A stretch of DNA of 31,848 nt from Paraglomus occultum (GCA_910592205.1 CAJVPJ010000257.1:1-31848); one strand, 5' to 3'; counted from the stretch's first letter, positions 1-10,273 are shown. A program made the numbers and translations. The notes: a model not told the origin generated them from the letters alone.

Positions 1-302
1 TTTAAAAAATTAAATGGTTTACAAAAATATCAACATTTTGTATTCGAAGCAGCCAAACCTGGTATTGTCAAAGCTCAGCTGGTTGCTAATGGTGCTTTTA
101 CTGAATTTAATTTATTAAAACCAGAAAAGCAAGTGTTTCTGAAATTATCAAAGAAATTAAATCTTTTTCTATTTTAGTTTTAACTCCGCCTCCTTTGGAT
201 TACAAAAGACAGAAATATCTTTATCATAATATCCGCCCATTTGTTAGAGACAAATTTAAGGATATTACTTGTCCCAAACCAATCTATGCTGATAATGAAT
301 AA
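1..302 (+). pseudogene. Mollicute-type coding fragment, partial, frameshifted
   Basis: The frame is open from base 1, so the 5' end lies outside the window. It reads a plausible protein to about base 133. A second frame takes over at about 135 and runs to the TAA at 300-302. The break fits a duplicated GT (two inserted bases) at 133-136. The second half includes LTPPPLDYKRQKYLYHN and ends FKDITCPKPIYADNE. I do not recognise the family. Composition and codon use match the next two frames, which need TGA=Trp, so I group it with them. It contains no TGA itself. A fungal exon is possible but less likely, because there are no splice signals and coding runs straight into the adjacent bacterial-style frames. 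Confidence 0.5.
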
Positions 303-413
303 AAATATTTTGGTCAACCGCAAATTTTATTACTTTATTAATTTTCGTTTGTTCTATTAAATTTTTTATATTTAATTTTTTAATATAAAAATAATAATAT
401 AGAAATTAAAATC

Positions 414-1036
414 ATGACAAACCAAAACAATATTTTAACCGAGGCAGTGATAAGAGCAGTTAAAGATTACTTTTGACTTCGCCCTTATGCCTTAAAACAC
501 TTAGAGGACAAAGAGTTCAAAAGCAACTTTATTTGTCTTATTTACTTGCATAAGGATGCACTTGATTGATACATAATAGCTGATAAAGAAGTTAAAGGTT
601 TACAATCTTTAACAACTAATTTAGAGAAAGAGAGAAATGAATACTTGAAATAAATAAACAGTTAGAAGCAAAGCAAGAAGAACAAGCAAATAGGATAGAA
701 GCGTTAAATGATGAAGTACTAATGGAGTAAGAAGAGGCAGAGAAGGCCTTAGAAGTGAGTAGATGCGAACCAAAAGTTAGTTTGTTTACAGAGACTATCA
801 AAGCAAAAGAAGATGATTTGAAAGAAGCTTCTGAAATAGAAAGGATAAAACTACTAGAAAATTTCGTGGAATGACAAAACTATGTGACATATAAACAACT
901 TCAAGAATTACCAGTCTTACCAAAAAAACTTAATAAATTTAAAGTGTTGGGTAGTAAGATAAAGAGTGAAGTGAACCAAACTAAAGAAGTAGTTAAGGAG
1001 AAATTTAATGCTTACATCTTACAAAAGAGTAAATAA
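414..1036 (+). pseudogene. Mollicute-type coiled-coil protein, TGA=Trp, broken
   Basis: From ATG 414 the frame reads about 79 codons if TGA at 474-476 and 567-569 are tryptophan. It meets TAA at 651-653. Reading continues one frame over from about 647 and runs to TAA 1034-1036, again through a TGA at 872-874. An in-frame TAA at 728-730 interrupts it; a single C-to-T change of CAA would explain this. The joined product would be about 205 residues, rich in Glu and Lys, with a long coiled-coil-like middle (EINKQLEAKQEEQANRIEAL) and a basic C-terminus. I recognise no family. Its 3' end overlaps the next frame by 29 bases, as in a compact bacterial operon. One frameshift and one nonsense codon argue that it is decayed. 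Confidence 0.6.
995..1000 (+). promoter_or_regulatory. Shine-Dalgarno-like AAGGAG
   Basis: AAGGAG lies 7 bases before the ATG at 1008. This is textbook bacterial ribosome-binding spacing and has no role in a fungal nuclear gene. It supports a bacterial origin for this end of the window and fixes the start of the following frame. Confidence 0.6.
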
Positions 1037-1598
1037 CACGAAATTAGAATATCAAATCAGTCAGTTGAAAAAAGGAAATAGTTGGCATTGTAATTTCTGT
1101 TCTTTTGAGAGTAATAAAAACTCAATTGCCACTCATGAAATGATAGCCTAAAATACCAAAACTAGTGGCTATAATGATATTGTCTATATTTGTGTTGAAT
1201 GTAAAGGAGATCTTGATAATGACACCTTGCCACATTGTAATGATTGTGGTCGAGCTATGAGAAACAGGGTAAATTGCTTTTGTGATTTAAGGAAAGATGA
1301 ACCACCAGTTAAAACTCCAACCATAGCAGAAATAATGGCTCAGAGTTATGTGGGTAGATTAGAACAACAAAACAAGGATTTAAAGCAGCAACTAGCCAGT
1401 GCTAATACTAAGGAAGAAATCAGTTCTCACTTGAAAGCCTTAGATGTTTCAAAGGATTGACATGATAAACAAAAGCAAAAATTATTGGATAAAATTCAAA
1501 GACTTGAAAGTGAGGTTGAATTCTTAAAAAACAACAGACTCAACACGTTGCTCAAATTGAAGTTAAAGAAAATAAAAGATAACCTTGATTGAAATTAA
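1008..1598 (+). pseudogene. Mollicute-type zinc-ribbon/coiled-coil protein, TGA=Trp, nonsense-broken
   Basis: Starting at ATG 1008 after an AAGGAG, the frame reads about 196 codons to TAA 1596-1598 if TGA at 1458-1460 and 1590-1592 are tryptophan. One internal TAA at 1149-1151 interrupts it and could be a CAA-to-TAA change. The N-terminal half has paired cysteines (CNFC, CVEC, CNDCG, then CFC), which suggests a zinc ribbon. The second half is Lys/Glu/Gln-rich and coiled-coil-like (LEQQNKDLKQQLASAN). Cysteine-pair proteins followed by coiled coils occur among uncharacterised mollicute proteins, but I cannot name a family. The standard code gives only a 77-residue piece at 1227-1460. Apart from the TAA the frame is clean, so decay is recent or slight. 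Confidence 0.6.
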
Positions 1599-1913
1599 AG
1601 AAGTAATTTTTTTAAATACTTCTAATAGTGCTGTAATTCTTGGGTTTTATGGTCGATTTAATGTAAATTAGTTTTATATTAATATTTTTATATATAGAGG
1701 TAATCCTATAAATCCTGTTATGGTTCATATTCATCACCTTCTGGGATGATAAAGGGAACATTAAAATTAACAAGTCTATAAGCACCATTCTTACTTCAAA
1801 ACGTCATCAGCCACACTGGTCAATTTTACAGTCACATCATAATCAGCCTCTCATTTATGTCACATAGTCAAATGTTCACTTTGTCTGGTTTTGTTGCAGC
1901 ATGCCCCATATAA

Positions 1914-2169
1914 GGGGGCTCTTATTCATGGATGGGTTTGTTGTAGATCATTTTGCATTGTTTTTAAGCTCCCCATCGTCACGTAACAGTTGCCCGCGTT
2001 ATTTTCGTTTATTACATAATCACGAGCTGCATATATCATATATGGTTGATAATCAAGTGGATGATGAGGGGGGTAGGAGGGTTAGCCGTTTTCAAACCAT
2101 TACAGATCTTATCACATGATCGTCACTTTCATATGGGGGCCCCTTATTCATGGTGGGCTCTTATTCATG
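1914..2169. repeat. Dispersed word GGGCTCTTATTCATG, three copies
   Basis: CTTATTCATG occurs at 1921-1930, 2143-2152 and 2160-2169. The first and third copies share the longer GGGCTCTTATTCATG. The last two are 17 bases apart and sit in a G/C-rich patch (GGGGGCCCC) that is unusual for this DNA. It looks like the ends or internal repeats of a small repeated element; its limits cannot be set from one locus. Confidence 0.4.
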
Positions 2170-2812
2170 AGAGTTTACGGTAATTTGACCTTATTAATAT
2201 TGTCGTTATGGCATGTATTATTATATTAAAACTTAGGATGCTTAATCATGTTGATATGTTCTTGATATGTACAGTGGAAAGTCGATAAGCCTTCTTACAA
2301 GGTTGACATCCGAACAGAAACAGAATCTCAAAAAAGATTGTCATCTCAATTAAGGCGAACAATTAACATTCTTTTCATGGACCAAATTACGTCACGCAAT
2401 TCTTTTTCTGTCATTATCTCCATTCCTTATCTCCTCAAGTTAAACATATTGGTTGCATCCTTCATTTGGATTAGTTGCATTCGTACAACAACACGTTTAA
2501 CTCCCCTCATACTCATAGATATTTACACATAACACATCACAGAAATTATACAAATACAGTATTAGCTTCTCTCCCCTCCTACCACAACCATCCATCAACA
2601 ACATATTCATCGAACAATTAAACATTATTATTATTATGTAACACTTAGTAAAAGTATACATTAACATTAACATTTTACTATGATTATATCCCTGTCTTAC
2701 AGCCACATTTCTTTATTGCTCTGTTTAGTCTTGTGTCAGTAACTTTGCTTCAATTCATGCATTGACTATCTAAAAACAGCTTTAGTTATCAGCACCTGTC
2801 AACACTTGTACA

Positions 2813-2845
2813 TTCAGTCGTAGTTAACACGTATCTACGACTGAA
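2813..2845. repeat. 11-bp inverted repeat, 11-base loop
   Basis: TTCAGTCGTAG at 2813-2823 and CTACGACTGAA at 2835-2845 are perfect reverse complements. It could be a protein-binding palindrome or a hairpin. It lies about 160 bases before the TATA-like box of the next gene. Confidence 0.45.
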
Positions 2846-3300
2846 CATTATTGTGCATCCGACCAATAGGAGTGATCAATCAGATTTACTTGTGACGTTG
2901 TCTTGTAATGATAAAAGATATCGACACGATTGGGGATGTGCATCTGACGTTTATGAGTCATATTTATGTGCAAGTCCGTCTGCTTTGTGTGCGCTGCTTA
3001 CATCATATAAATACGCTGGGTTAACAATAGCAATCATCATTTGATACAATTAATTCAATTGTACCAAGCGGCCATTGTTTCCTGATTAAATTCAGCCAAA
3101 CTCCACCTCTATAATCAATCCCTTCCCATCATGCATCATTCATCTCTTTTTGACAACCTTAGAACTTGGCTGATGGTACGCACAGCCAGTTTCCAATACG
3201 TATTTATTTACCTACTCTACGTCTCCCCTCCCTCCTCGATGCTCACATCGCATTCTCATCCTTCTTCATTCTATTCGATCGTATACCGAAATTCGTTGAT

Positions 3301-4047
3301 ATGACTGACATTCACTCTTCCTCGTGTACAGATGCGCCATCGAACGATACTTTGTATCTGCAAGGACCTCAGTTTTGGCCAGGATCCACGCCCATACATC
3401 ATCCACCAACACCAAGTCGCGTGAAACGATTGATTAAGTTTATTAACAACTTTTCGTTGGTAAATCTATCTAAACGACGAGGATCGGATTCCAGCATTAC
3501 AAGTACCGACTCGTTGACGGATACTTTATATGTCAGCAATGAGTTTGACCGTAAACCGATAAACCGTCGTAAGAAATGCGCGAGACGACCTCACTCGTCA
3601 AATCCATCACCTCTCAGTCGACACATATTATACAAATCACGCCACCATAGTATCGCCTATTTCCCTCAACATTCTCTTTCGACTCTGGACGAGAAAATAG
3701 CCCGACCGATATCAAAAACAAAGTTCATAGTCAACATTTATTGGCTACCGCACTATCGCATCGAACTATCCCTCCCGCGGACTATATCCCTTGGACAATT
3801 TTATCGCGCTGTAGAGAAGGTGTTATCCGTCAAGTTACCATCCGGCTTGATTGTATTGTACCATACGGAAAAACTTACAAAACTGGATGAACTGAGGATG
3901 AAGTCAAGAAGAGATCGAGCGATCGTGGCATATTGCGTGGAAGCAGAAAAGGTAGTCATGGTTGAAGAAGATAGAGAATGGAGATGTAGAATGGTTGAGT
4001 GGGATACGACAATAGAAGTCACTTTGGTTTCTTTGAAAAAGTGTTAA
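3301..4047 (+). CDS. Uncharacterised protein with basic linker and ubiquitin-fold-like C-terminus
   Basis: Single exon of 248 residues from ATG 3301 to TAA 4045-4047. The frame is open further upstream to 3166 but has no earlier ATG in frame. Residues 1-40 are Ser/Thr/Pro-rich. A basic, Ser-rich segment follows (SKRRGSDSSITSTDSLTD, then RKPINRRKKCARRP). The last ~110 residues (from KTKFIVNIYWLPHYRIELSL) alternate hydrophobic strands with one helix (LGQFYRAVEKVLSV) and more strands, a pattern like ubiquitin-like, PB1 or Ras-binding folds. That fold is my inference from the pattern only. A TATA-like box is at 3006-3013 and AATAAA at 4149-4154, about 100 bases past the stop. No frameshift is seen. 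It may be a lineage-restricted fungal protein. Confidence 0.6.
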   Translation: MTDIHSSSCTDAPSNDTLYLQGPQFWPGSTPIHHPPTPSRVKRLIKFINNFSLVNLSKRRGSDSSITSTDSLTDTLYVSNEFDRKPINRRKKCARRPHSSNPSPLSRHILYKSRHHSIAYFPQHSLSTLDEKIARPISKTKFIVNIYWLPHYRIELSLPRTISLGQFYRAVEKVLSVKLPSGLIVLYHTEKLTKLDELRMKSRRDRAIVAYCVEAEKVVMVEEDREWRCRMVEWDTTIEVTLVSLKKC

Positions 4048-4871
4048 ATGCTGTTGAGGGTTTTGAAAATGTAGGTGCCGAAAAAATTTGTAAGTAGTTT
4101 AAATTCCAACAAGTCAGATTATATGATATAATGCAAGGCTGCTTGCTCAATAAAGTAATCTTTATAATTACACGAGATCAATGTGATTTCTACCAACATT
4201 GAGTAGATGATGGTTGAACATCTTGTGTTGAATCGTTTCTTCTAAACAAACATTAGAGGACTATCGTTCTGATCCGCAATTTGGCTGAGCCGTCTCACTT
4301 TGGTGAAATGCAATAATTTAGATAAAGACAGCGACGATGGTTGACAAGCAAAAAATTCCAAGTATCAATGACTGTTGACTCACCAATTTCGAACTGGTTG
4401 TAAAACGTGAGCCGAATAAAACCTTCCCGGACTTTGGACAACTTTTCAGTAAGACCCTCTTGGTGTTTTCGATGTTACATTCGTTTTCCTCGCTTTCAAG
4501 TGCCCGCTTGTCTTTTTTTTTGGAAGTAAGATTACCGTGGCAGTATTTTAAGTCTTCCGACAAAAATTATCGCCATCGTCAAGGGTATGGTGAACGTATA
4601 TGGACGGAATGTAAAACCGACAGCGCAGCTCTGGATACCAAAATGAGACAGAAACTTTTGTCTATCGCGCCGAGTCCAGATGGTAGTACAGGTTACCCAA
4701 TATGTAACATAAAACGGAAATTTCACTTCGTACATGGGCCAGTCTAGATTTCTAGAGGGCGTAAACGGTAAAAATCCGTTCTTTTTCGAGAGTAAACTCA
4801 TGTGTATTACTGTATAGTAACAAACTCAGTTCACAATATTAGCCCATTTACCGATAATAACATTAATTTAA
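4048..4871. other. Intergenic between convergent genes; overlapping ORFs not supported
   Basis: Convergent region between the gene ending at 4047 and the Sds3-like gene ending at 4872. Short ORFs on both strands (81-95 codons, 4318-4801) overlap each other and match nothing I recognise. Confidence 0.4.
4149..4154 (+). promoter_or_regulatory. AATAAA polyadenylation-type signal
   Basis: AATAAA lies about 100 bases after the stop of the gene ending at 4047, the only upstream gene on this strand. Confidence 0.4.
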
Positions 4872-6540
4872 TCAAGACATTTTATTATGATAATTTACAG
4901 TTCTGCAACTTCCTGTATCATCTGCTAACCATGCACTCAAAATGGCACTCTGGTGATACCCTGTCCGCGAGCGTTCATAATAATTATTATGACTTCTCTG
5001 AGATATTGCAGAGTTTTTTAATGGTGCATGAGAAGAAAATGATGGCTTGGCTTTCATCATCTTCAAATCTTCTCTAACCTCACTTTCCGTTAATTTTACC
5101 GGTCGCGCGCGTATTGGGAAAATATTAGTCAAGGAACTGGTCAAAAAGAGTCTGTCGCATACACAATCAAACAGATGAGGAAAATTCACACACAAACAAG
5201 GATATCAAATGTTATTGTCTTTGTTTGTCCGTTTGGACTTAGCCATGGCGATATTGAATTTATTGACGTTATCGACCTCGGGAAAACATTATTTCGATCT
5301 GCGGCTCTCTTCGAAAGCGTTCGTGGCAGATTTTTCTTGTGTATAGGCCTTATCCTCTGTGGATTTTCCTCTTCCATCACTCTTAAGAGTAAGTCTCTAT
5401 CCTTATGGTCTATTCCTTGATATCCTTTCCGAAAGAAAAGCGTACAACAGTAAACAAAATAAATTTCAAAAAATCGTGCGCAAAAAAAAGAACCACAATA
5501 TAACTGATATTCAAAACTTACTCTCTGCATATTCCTTATGTAATCTTATTATTTTTGCTTGTCTTTCTTCAATCATGCTCATTCGCAATGATCTCCGTGC
5601 GGCCTAATGATCCCGTATTGAGATTATATCTCGTGTTGGCAGTACTTCAATATTGTATCGATTGTTCATTGTCGACACTCTACCATGAATTCATCCAATA
5701 CTTGCTTATGTTGCGCCTCGAAATTTGCCTGCGCTAACAAAGATCGTCGCTTCCGACGTTCCTCTGCGATTCTCAGACGCCTCCTACGGACCTCTTCTAT
5801 CCGTTTGTATTCGTCTGCGAATCTAGCGTGTGTACCTGATTGAATTTCTTGATGTTCCTTTTCTAACAAAGCCTCTTTTGCAGCATAAACCCTATTAAAA
5901 AAAAGGGGGGAGGGGGGGTGAGTGTGCAAAGAGTGTGGAGTAATAAGTAAAAAGTTTCCCGCATTGCCTTTAACAAAGCTTACATCTATCAGAAACATAT
6001 AATCATTCTCTTACCGTTCTTTGATAATCGAGAACTGTGTTTCGATAACCATGAGACGTTGAAATATTGTTTTACGCTCACGTTTTAAAGCTTGCGTTAT
6101 ATTGTCATCCTCCGAATTGCTTTCGTCGGAAAGATAATCTGTTGCAAAGTAATAAGGCGCAACGAAGAAAGAAAGCGATTGAGTTTCGCTGGTGTGCCTG
6201 AATGTAAGAATTTTCGGGGAATAGCTATCAATACAATGCCAATTTCCTCACTGAGAAAATCCCGTATCATTTGATAGTCTCTTCTCCTGTACTTTGCCTA
6301 TTGTCAATGAAGAGGTTATCCCACATTCACGAGAAAACAATTACGAGCTTACATACCATTAGAGTCTGAATCGGGGTTATGACTGGATTCCGAACCTTCT
6401 CGTAACAACTCTTCGCTGCCATCATTACCTTGACCGTTTATGTCTGGGTGATCGTTCTCCGCGTCGTTGGTAGTTGCTTGGTTAGTGGTGACCTCTAGTA
6501 ATGATTCCTCGGAATTTCCCAGTGTGACAGTTAGAGACAT
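4872..6540 (-). CDS. Sds3/BRMS1-like subunit of the Sin3 histone deacetylase complex
   Basis: Six exons give one 365-residue frame: 6540-6357, 6138-6015, 5891-5684, 5603-5522, 5424-5190, 5136-4872. All introns are GT-AG with matching phases. Sds3 proteins scaffold the Sin3/Rpd3 deacetylase in the nucleus and help repress transcription. The acidic, Ser-rich N-terminus is followed by the family core: LKRERKTIFQRLMVIETQF and IKERVYAAKEALLEKEHQEI, then a long charged helix (FADEYKRIEEVRRRRLRIAE). Near the C-terminus comes the typical LTESEVREDLKMMK. Length is close to that of known Sds3 proteins (about 330 residues). The last intron is short (53 nt, 5189-5137) and is the least certain junction. 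Intron 2 has a striking C8/T8 tract before its acceptor. Next to nothing is visible about its regulation. Confidence 0.75.
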
Positions 6541-7773
6541 ACCCTTTACTAGTAAAGACGGAGAAGGCGAGGCTTGTGAGAAAGGATTAGATTAATGCGT
6601 TTTGATAATATACAAGGCAACCGAGGCTTCAAAAAGATAAAATTGGAAAAGAAAATTGTTGAATTTTGCAGGAAAGTTGTAATAGTAAGGTTTTGTTTCA
6701 CGTGATGTAAATATTAATATTAATGCGTTCTGTCGTGAAGTATTAGGTTGCCGAAATGTTTAGCGTCTTCAATCCTATCGCTATACAGTGTTGATGACCA
6801 AGGACCATACAAGAAAGCATAGTGAGAAGATATTGATAATCACTTTGTCATAATCTTGTTCCGTAGAGATATATCCCAAAAAGCGTTTCAGTTGATTGGT
6901 CTAATAAATTGCTTTTTGTAACTAGATCGATTTTTATATTTTATACATATACAAACTTACAGTCTTTTATTAAATATATACAGGTCACTTACTCTTCTTT
7001 TTTTTTTTTTCACGATGAAAAGAATTTAATAACCTCACTTTTATACCGATGCGTTGATTCAATATACATATGATGAAGTACGGCGAGTCTCAAATTTCAA
7101 TATCGGGCTAATAACACTTTATTCCGTTTCTTGTCTAGAACATCATTTTCCCTGGTACATGATTCGCATAAAGTTCGTATGCTTTACTCACTCGATTGCT
7201 CAAATGAGAGGGCGCAACGATTGCTATCTTAATAATAGCCCGTAATATTGGTTCACAGTTGGAATGGCATAGTAGATACTTCAAATGGTACTTCTTTATC
7301 TAATATGGGAATACAATAGCTTATTTACATGCAAGAGACAATACCTAATAAGTTGTGCGATAAGTAAGCAAGGTCGCACTTGCATTGATTAGGAGCTTGA
7401 ATGAAGACAATGAGCAAAATCCCATATCTCTTACAATAATTCAGAAAGCGATATCTGAGCTCGCAATAACGAGCCAAGCAATGTATAGAAGACTGAATTG
7501 GGCCAGAATGTAATCCAACTGATACCAAGTGCAATGTTCGAAAACTCAAACAGTGACCTCTTAGTTTTGGAATCGCTAAAGACTGTTATGGAACACACAT
7601 ATATAATTAACTGAAATAATTCTGATATATCACATTAATAAATAAATTTGTATTAAATATATGGCAGACATCTATCTCATCTTTGAGATGTATTCTAGAG
7701 AAAGGACGTGTATATCCAAAGGCCCAGTTATATAACGTTTTTCTCAACATACAGCATCCGGTTAGCAACTCAC
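6541..7773. other. Intergenic, no gene seen
   Basis: About 1.2 kb of AT-rich DNA between two genes on the minus strand. Short ORFs at 7054-7245 and 7325-7549 have no family features and no convincing splice context. A T11 tract lies near 7000. Confidence 0.4.
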
Positions 7774-8934
7774 CTAATTGATAAACTGTTCCAACTTTCG
7801 TTGAAAACTCTCAAAAGCTGCTTTGACCGACTCCCATTGCCTAATTGTTGTCATTCCTTTCATCTTGGTAACTTTAAACGTGGAAGTATTAGCTATATCC
7901 TGGTACTTCTCCAAAATGCTGCTACATTCATCAATTTCAGTTTTCCAGAACGTATCTAACGGGCTCAACTCGATCAAGATCGTTTTCAAATTTTCAGCAA
8001 CAATAATCGCATGCATTTTTACTTCTTCAAGTCGTAATAGCTCCAACTCCTTTTCGGTTCCCTTGGCTTTTCCACCATTAATTATAGTCTGTATAGTAGT
8101 TCCTATCATAGCACCTCCAGATCCAACGGCGAGCGCGCCAACGACAGCTAATGAGGCACCAGCCGTGAATGGGGTTGCAGCCAAAGCAATACCTGCTCCA
8201 ATACCAGTACCAACCGCAGCCCATTTGTGCTCTTTCTCTGTTTTGCGAAACTTGGAGGCATCCTGCTCTAAGATGTGGCCCATCAGTCGCTGGTCACCGC
8301 TAAGGTCAACATTATAATCGCCCAGATTGCTAAGAATGTTTTGTAGATTGAATTGAAGTTGGCAAAAGGCTTTATTTTCTTTTTCAACCAATTTTTTATG
8401 TGAAGTTGCCAGCTCAAGAAGAGACGTTATTGCGTCCAAGAATTCTTCGCCCGAAACGGGTTCTTGCATCATGATTTCGATATATCTTGTATATATATAA
8501 TGCAATATCTGTTAGCTACTTATTCACACTTTTTAGCAAAGCTAATAACACCAGCGATGGAAAGACAAATAATTACTCGTTGTTGGCTTTCATGTAAGTA
8601 GACATGATATTAACAGCATGGCTACAGTCTTCGACGAGTTCTATGAATGACTTTTGTTGCTCAATGATATCTTCGACCAACAATTTATATTCTACGTCCT
8701 TTATTTCGTTAATAATTTTGGGGTCCGACAAGTCATTAAAATGTTGTAAGGTATCCGAAATCGTTTTTGTAAGGAGTGTAAAGTCAACACTGGCTGGTTT
8801 GTGGAGTTCGGAGAGGTTAACTACGAGCGCCTCGTTGGCTGCATGTTTGCTGTCCTGCTGCAACAAATAGTGTAAGCATTACCGCTACAATTTGATGTGA
8901 AAGAATAACTATATGATCCACTTACAGTGACCAT
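7774..8934 (-). CDS. Helical protein with central hydrophobic hairpin, alpha-pore-forming (HBL/ClyA-like) or ApoL-like
   Basis: Three exons give a 333-residue frame: 8934-8926 (only three codons), 8857-8577 and 8485-7774. Intron donors are GTAAGT and GTAATT; acceptors are TTGTTGCAG and ATACAAG, and phases agree. The protein is almost entirely amphipathic helix. A Gly/Ala-rich hydrophobic stretch of about 48 residues sits at roughly 185-232, flanked by long charged helices. This two-bundle-plus-hairpin layout is that of bacterial HBL/NHE/ClyA-type pore formers and of ApoL-type membrane proteins. There is no obvious signal peptide. No membrane or toxin activity can be claimed from sequence alone; it may act in membrane remodelling or defence inside the cell. 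A TATA-like ATATATAA lies about 80 bases upstream (9012-9019). A NAGNAG acceptor at exon 2 could add or drop one Gln. Confidence 0.55.
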
Positions 8935-10273
8935 TTTCTTTACAAGTTGATGTCGAAAGTTTCAAGTTCAAAACGATCAGGAAACTCCGGTTTAAATGCG
9001 CGCAGCAACATTATATATTTAGTCACATGACATGTTAGTCACAACTATTAATATAAAATAAATTAATATGTTCTCGAAGAGACTCTCGGTCCGCTTCATT
9101 ACGAGGGAAGCTGCTACCATTCTTTCATGTAATTTACATCGACACCATAGTATTTATCAGAATTCATCATTCTTGATCCACTGTTTTACAAGTTTCTTTG
9201 TTCATGTCTCGTGCCCATGAGGAATTTAACGATGGGCATTGAGGCTAGCACTGTTGGAAAAGCAACAGTTCAAATTCAAAGCTCGGCCGTCCCAGACTAA
9301 CAAAAGGCGCCGAGGAACAGTCTGATTATTCCAAAACGTTTACCTGGGCATCTGTGCCACGTTCGCTGGCTTGACAATAAAAATCGAAGCTCTAAACACG
9401 TATTTTTTTTTTTTTTGAAATATAAATTATTTAATTTCACGGCTTTTTTTATATTTAATGTAAACACTTACAGTATTTTTAAACCGTCAAACAAGTTTAA
9501 ATTTTTGCTGTCAGATCAATTACAATCAAATTTGAATACACATTGCAAAATCATCAATATAAATAGTCCAGTCTTAATTCTATAAAAAAGTTGTGGTGAT
9601 TGGCCAAAACAATGCAGAAAAAAATATATGCTCAAGCATTGTGGGAAGTTAAAGCGGTTAGCAGTCGAAGAATGAAATTCTATTTTGATGAGATATTAAC
9701 CAATTTAGTATTAGTAAATTGATAAACAAAACGTAAGTTAATTATTATTATAAAAAATACTCCATTGATTTATGGCAATATAATAAAGCTGCCTCTGCTC
9801 ATAAGCTCTAACCGTTGTCAATAGTTTCTTTTCGTAACACACTGTACATTATTTTAAAGAGATTCCTTTTCAAGGCGTTTATGGTTATTTTCAAAGAATC
9901 TTGTTACAAACATAGTAATAGTAATAGGGAAAGCCCCATATTAATATCAGATTAATTTAGCATAATCAGCTAACTTTGGGATGGTACTAGTACAAAAGCT
10001 TGCTGCTTTTTGCTCACTAGATACGCTAAATCAAGATTTTCGAAAAATTACAATTTTCACCAATACTAATACAATAAATTGTAAAAGTTGATATCATTGG
10101 TGATTGTTCATGCTCTGGATAAAATAAACACAGATCTGACTTCTTTAAATACCATTACTCACGAAATGGTTTCTGTACTTAGTATTTGATGTATAGCGTA
10201 AAATTTTTATTTCTTTAGTAGCTTGCATAATTCATGGGGGTTTTTATATGAAACCCCAACTCGGGTTGCGCGA
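8935..10273. other. Intergenic, AT-rich, no gene seen
   Basis: No coding sequence is supported. A T-rich run lies at about 9401-9416. A small inverted repeat GGGGTTT...AAACCCC is near 10237-10258, just before the tandem duplication. 9180-9370 is less AT-rich than its surroundings, but I found no tRNA or reading frame in it. Confidence 0.4.
9012..9019 (-). promoter_or_regulatory. TATA-like box
   Basis: On the minus strand ATATATAA lies about 80 bases upstream of the ATG at 8934 of the helical hairpin gene. The position suits a core promoter, but in AT-rich DNA such matches are common. Confidence 0.35.

Larger units (their letters stand above)
1599..3300. other. Intergenic, AT-rich; junction zone and 5' region of next gene
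   Basis: No gene is supported here. The change from mollicute-type to fungal DNA probably falls between about 1600 and 1900; I see no sharp boundary. 2275-2532 follows an acceptor-like TGATATGTACAG and stays open (starts WKVDKPSYKVDIR), so it may be an exon relic, but no partner exon is visible. A TATA-like TATAAATA sits at 3006-3013, about 295 bases before ATG 3301. Confidence 0.4.

Noticed and set aside
616-801. 61-codon Ser/Phe-rich minus-strand ORF
   Set aside because: It is the reverse reading of the Glu/Lys-rich mollicute-type coiled coil.
2275-2532. Open frame after an acceptor-like site
   Set aside because: No upstream donor exon or recognised family; kept only as a possible relic.
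4318-4801. Overlapping ORFs on both strands
   Set aside because: No motif, no splice logic and mutual overlap; probably chance in a convergent intergenic region.
7823-8317. 164-codon plus-strand ORF
   Set aside because: It is antisense to the helical hairpin gene, which has matching splice sites and a coherent fold pattern.
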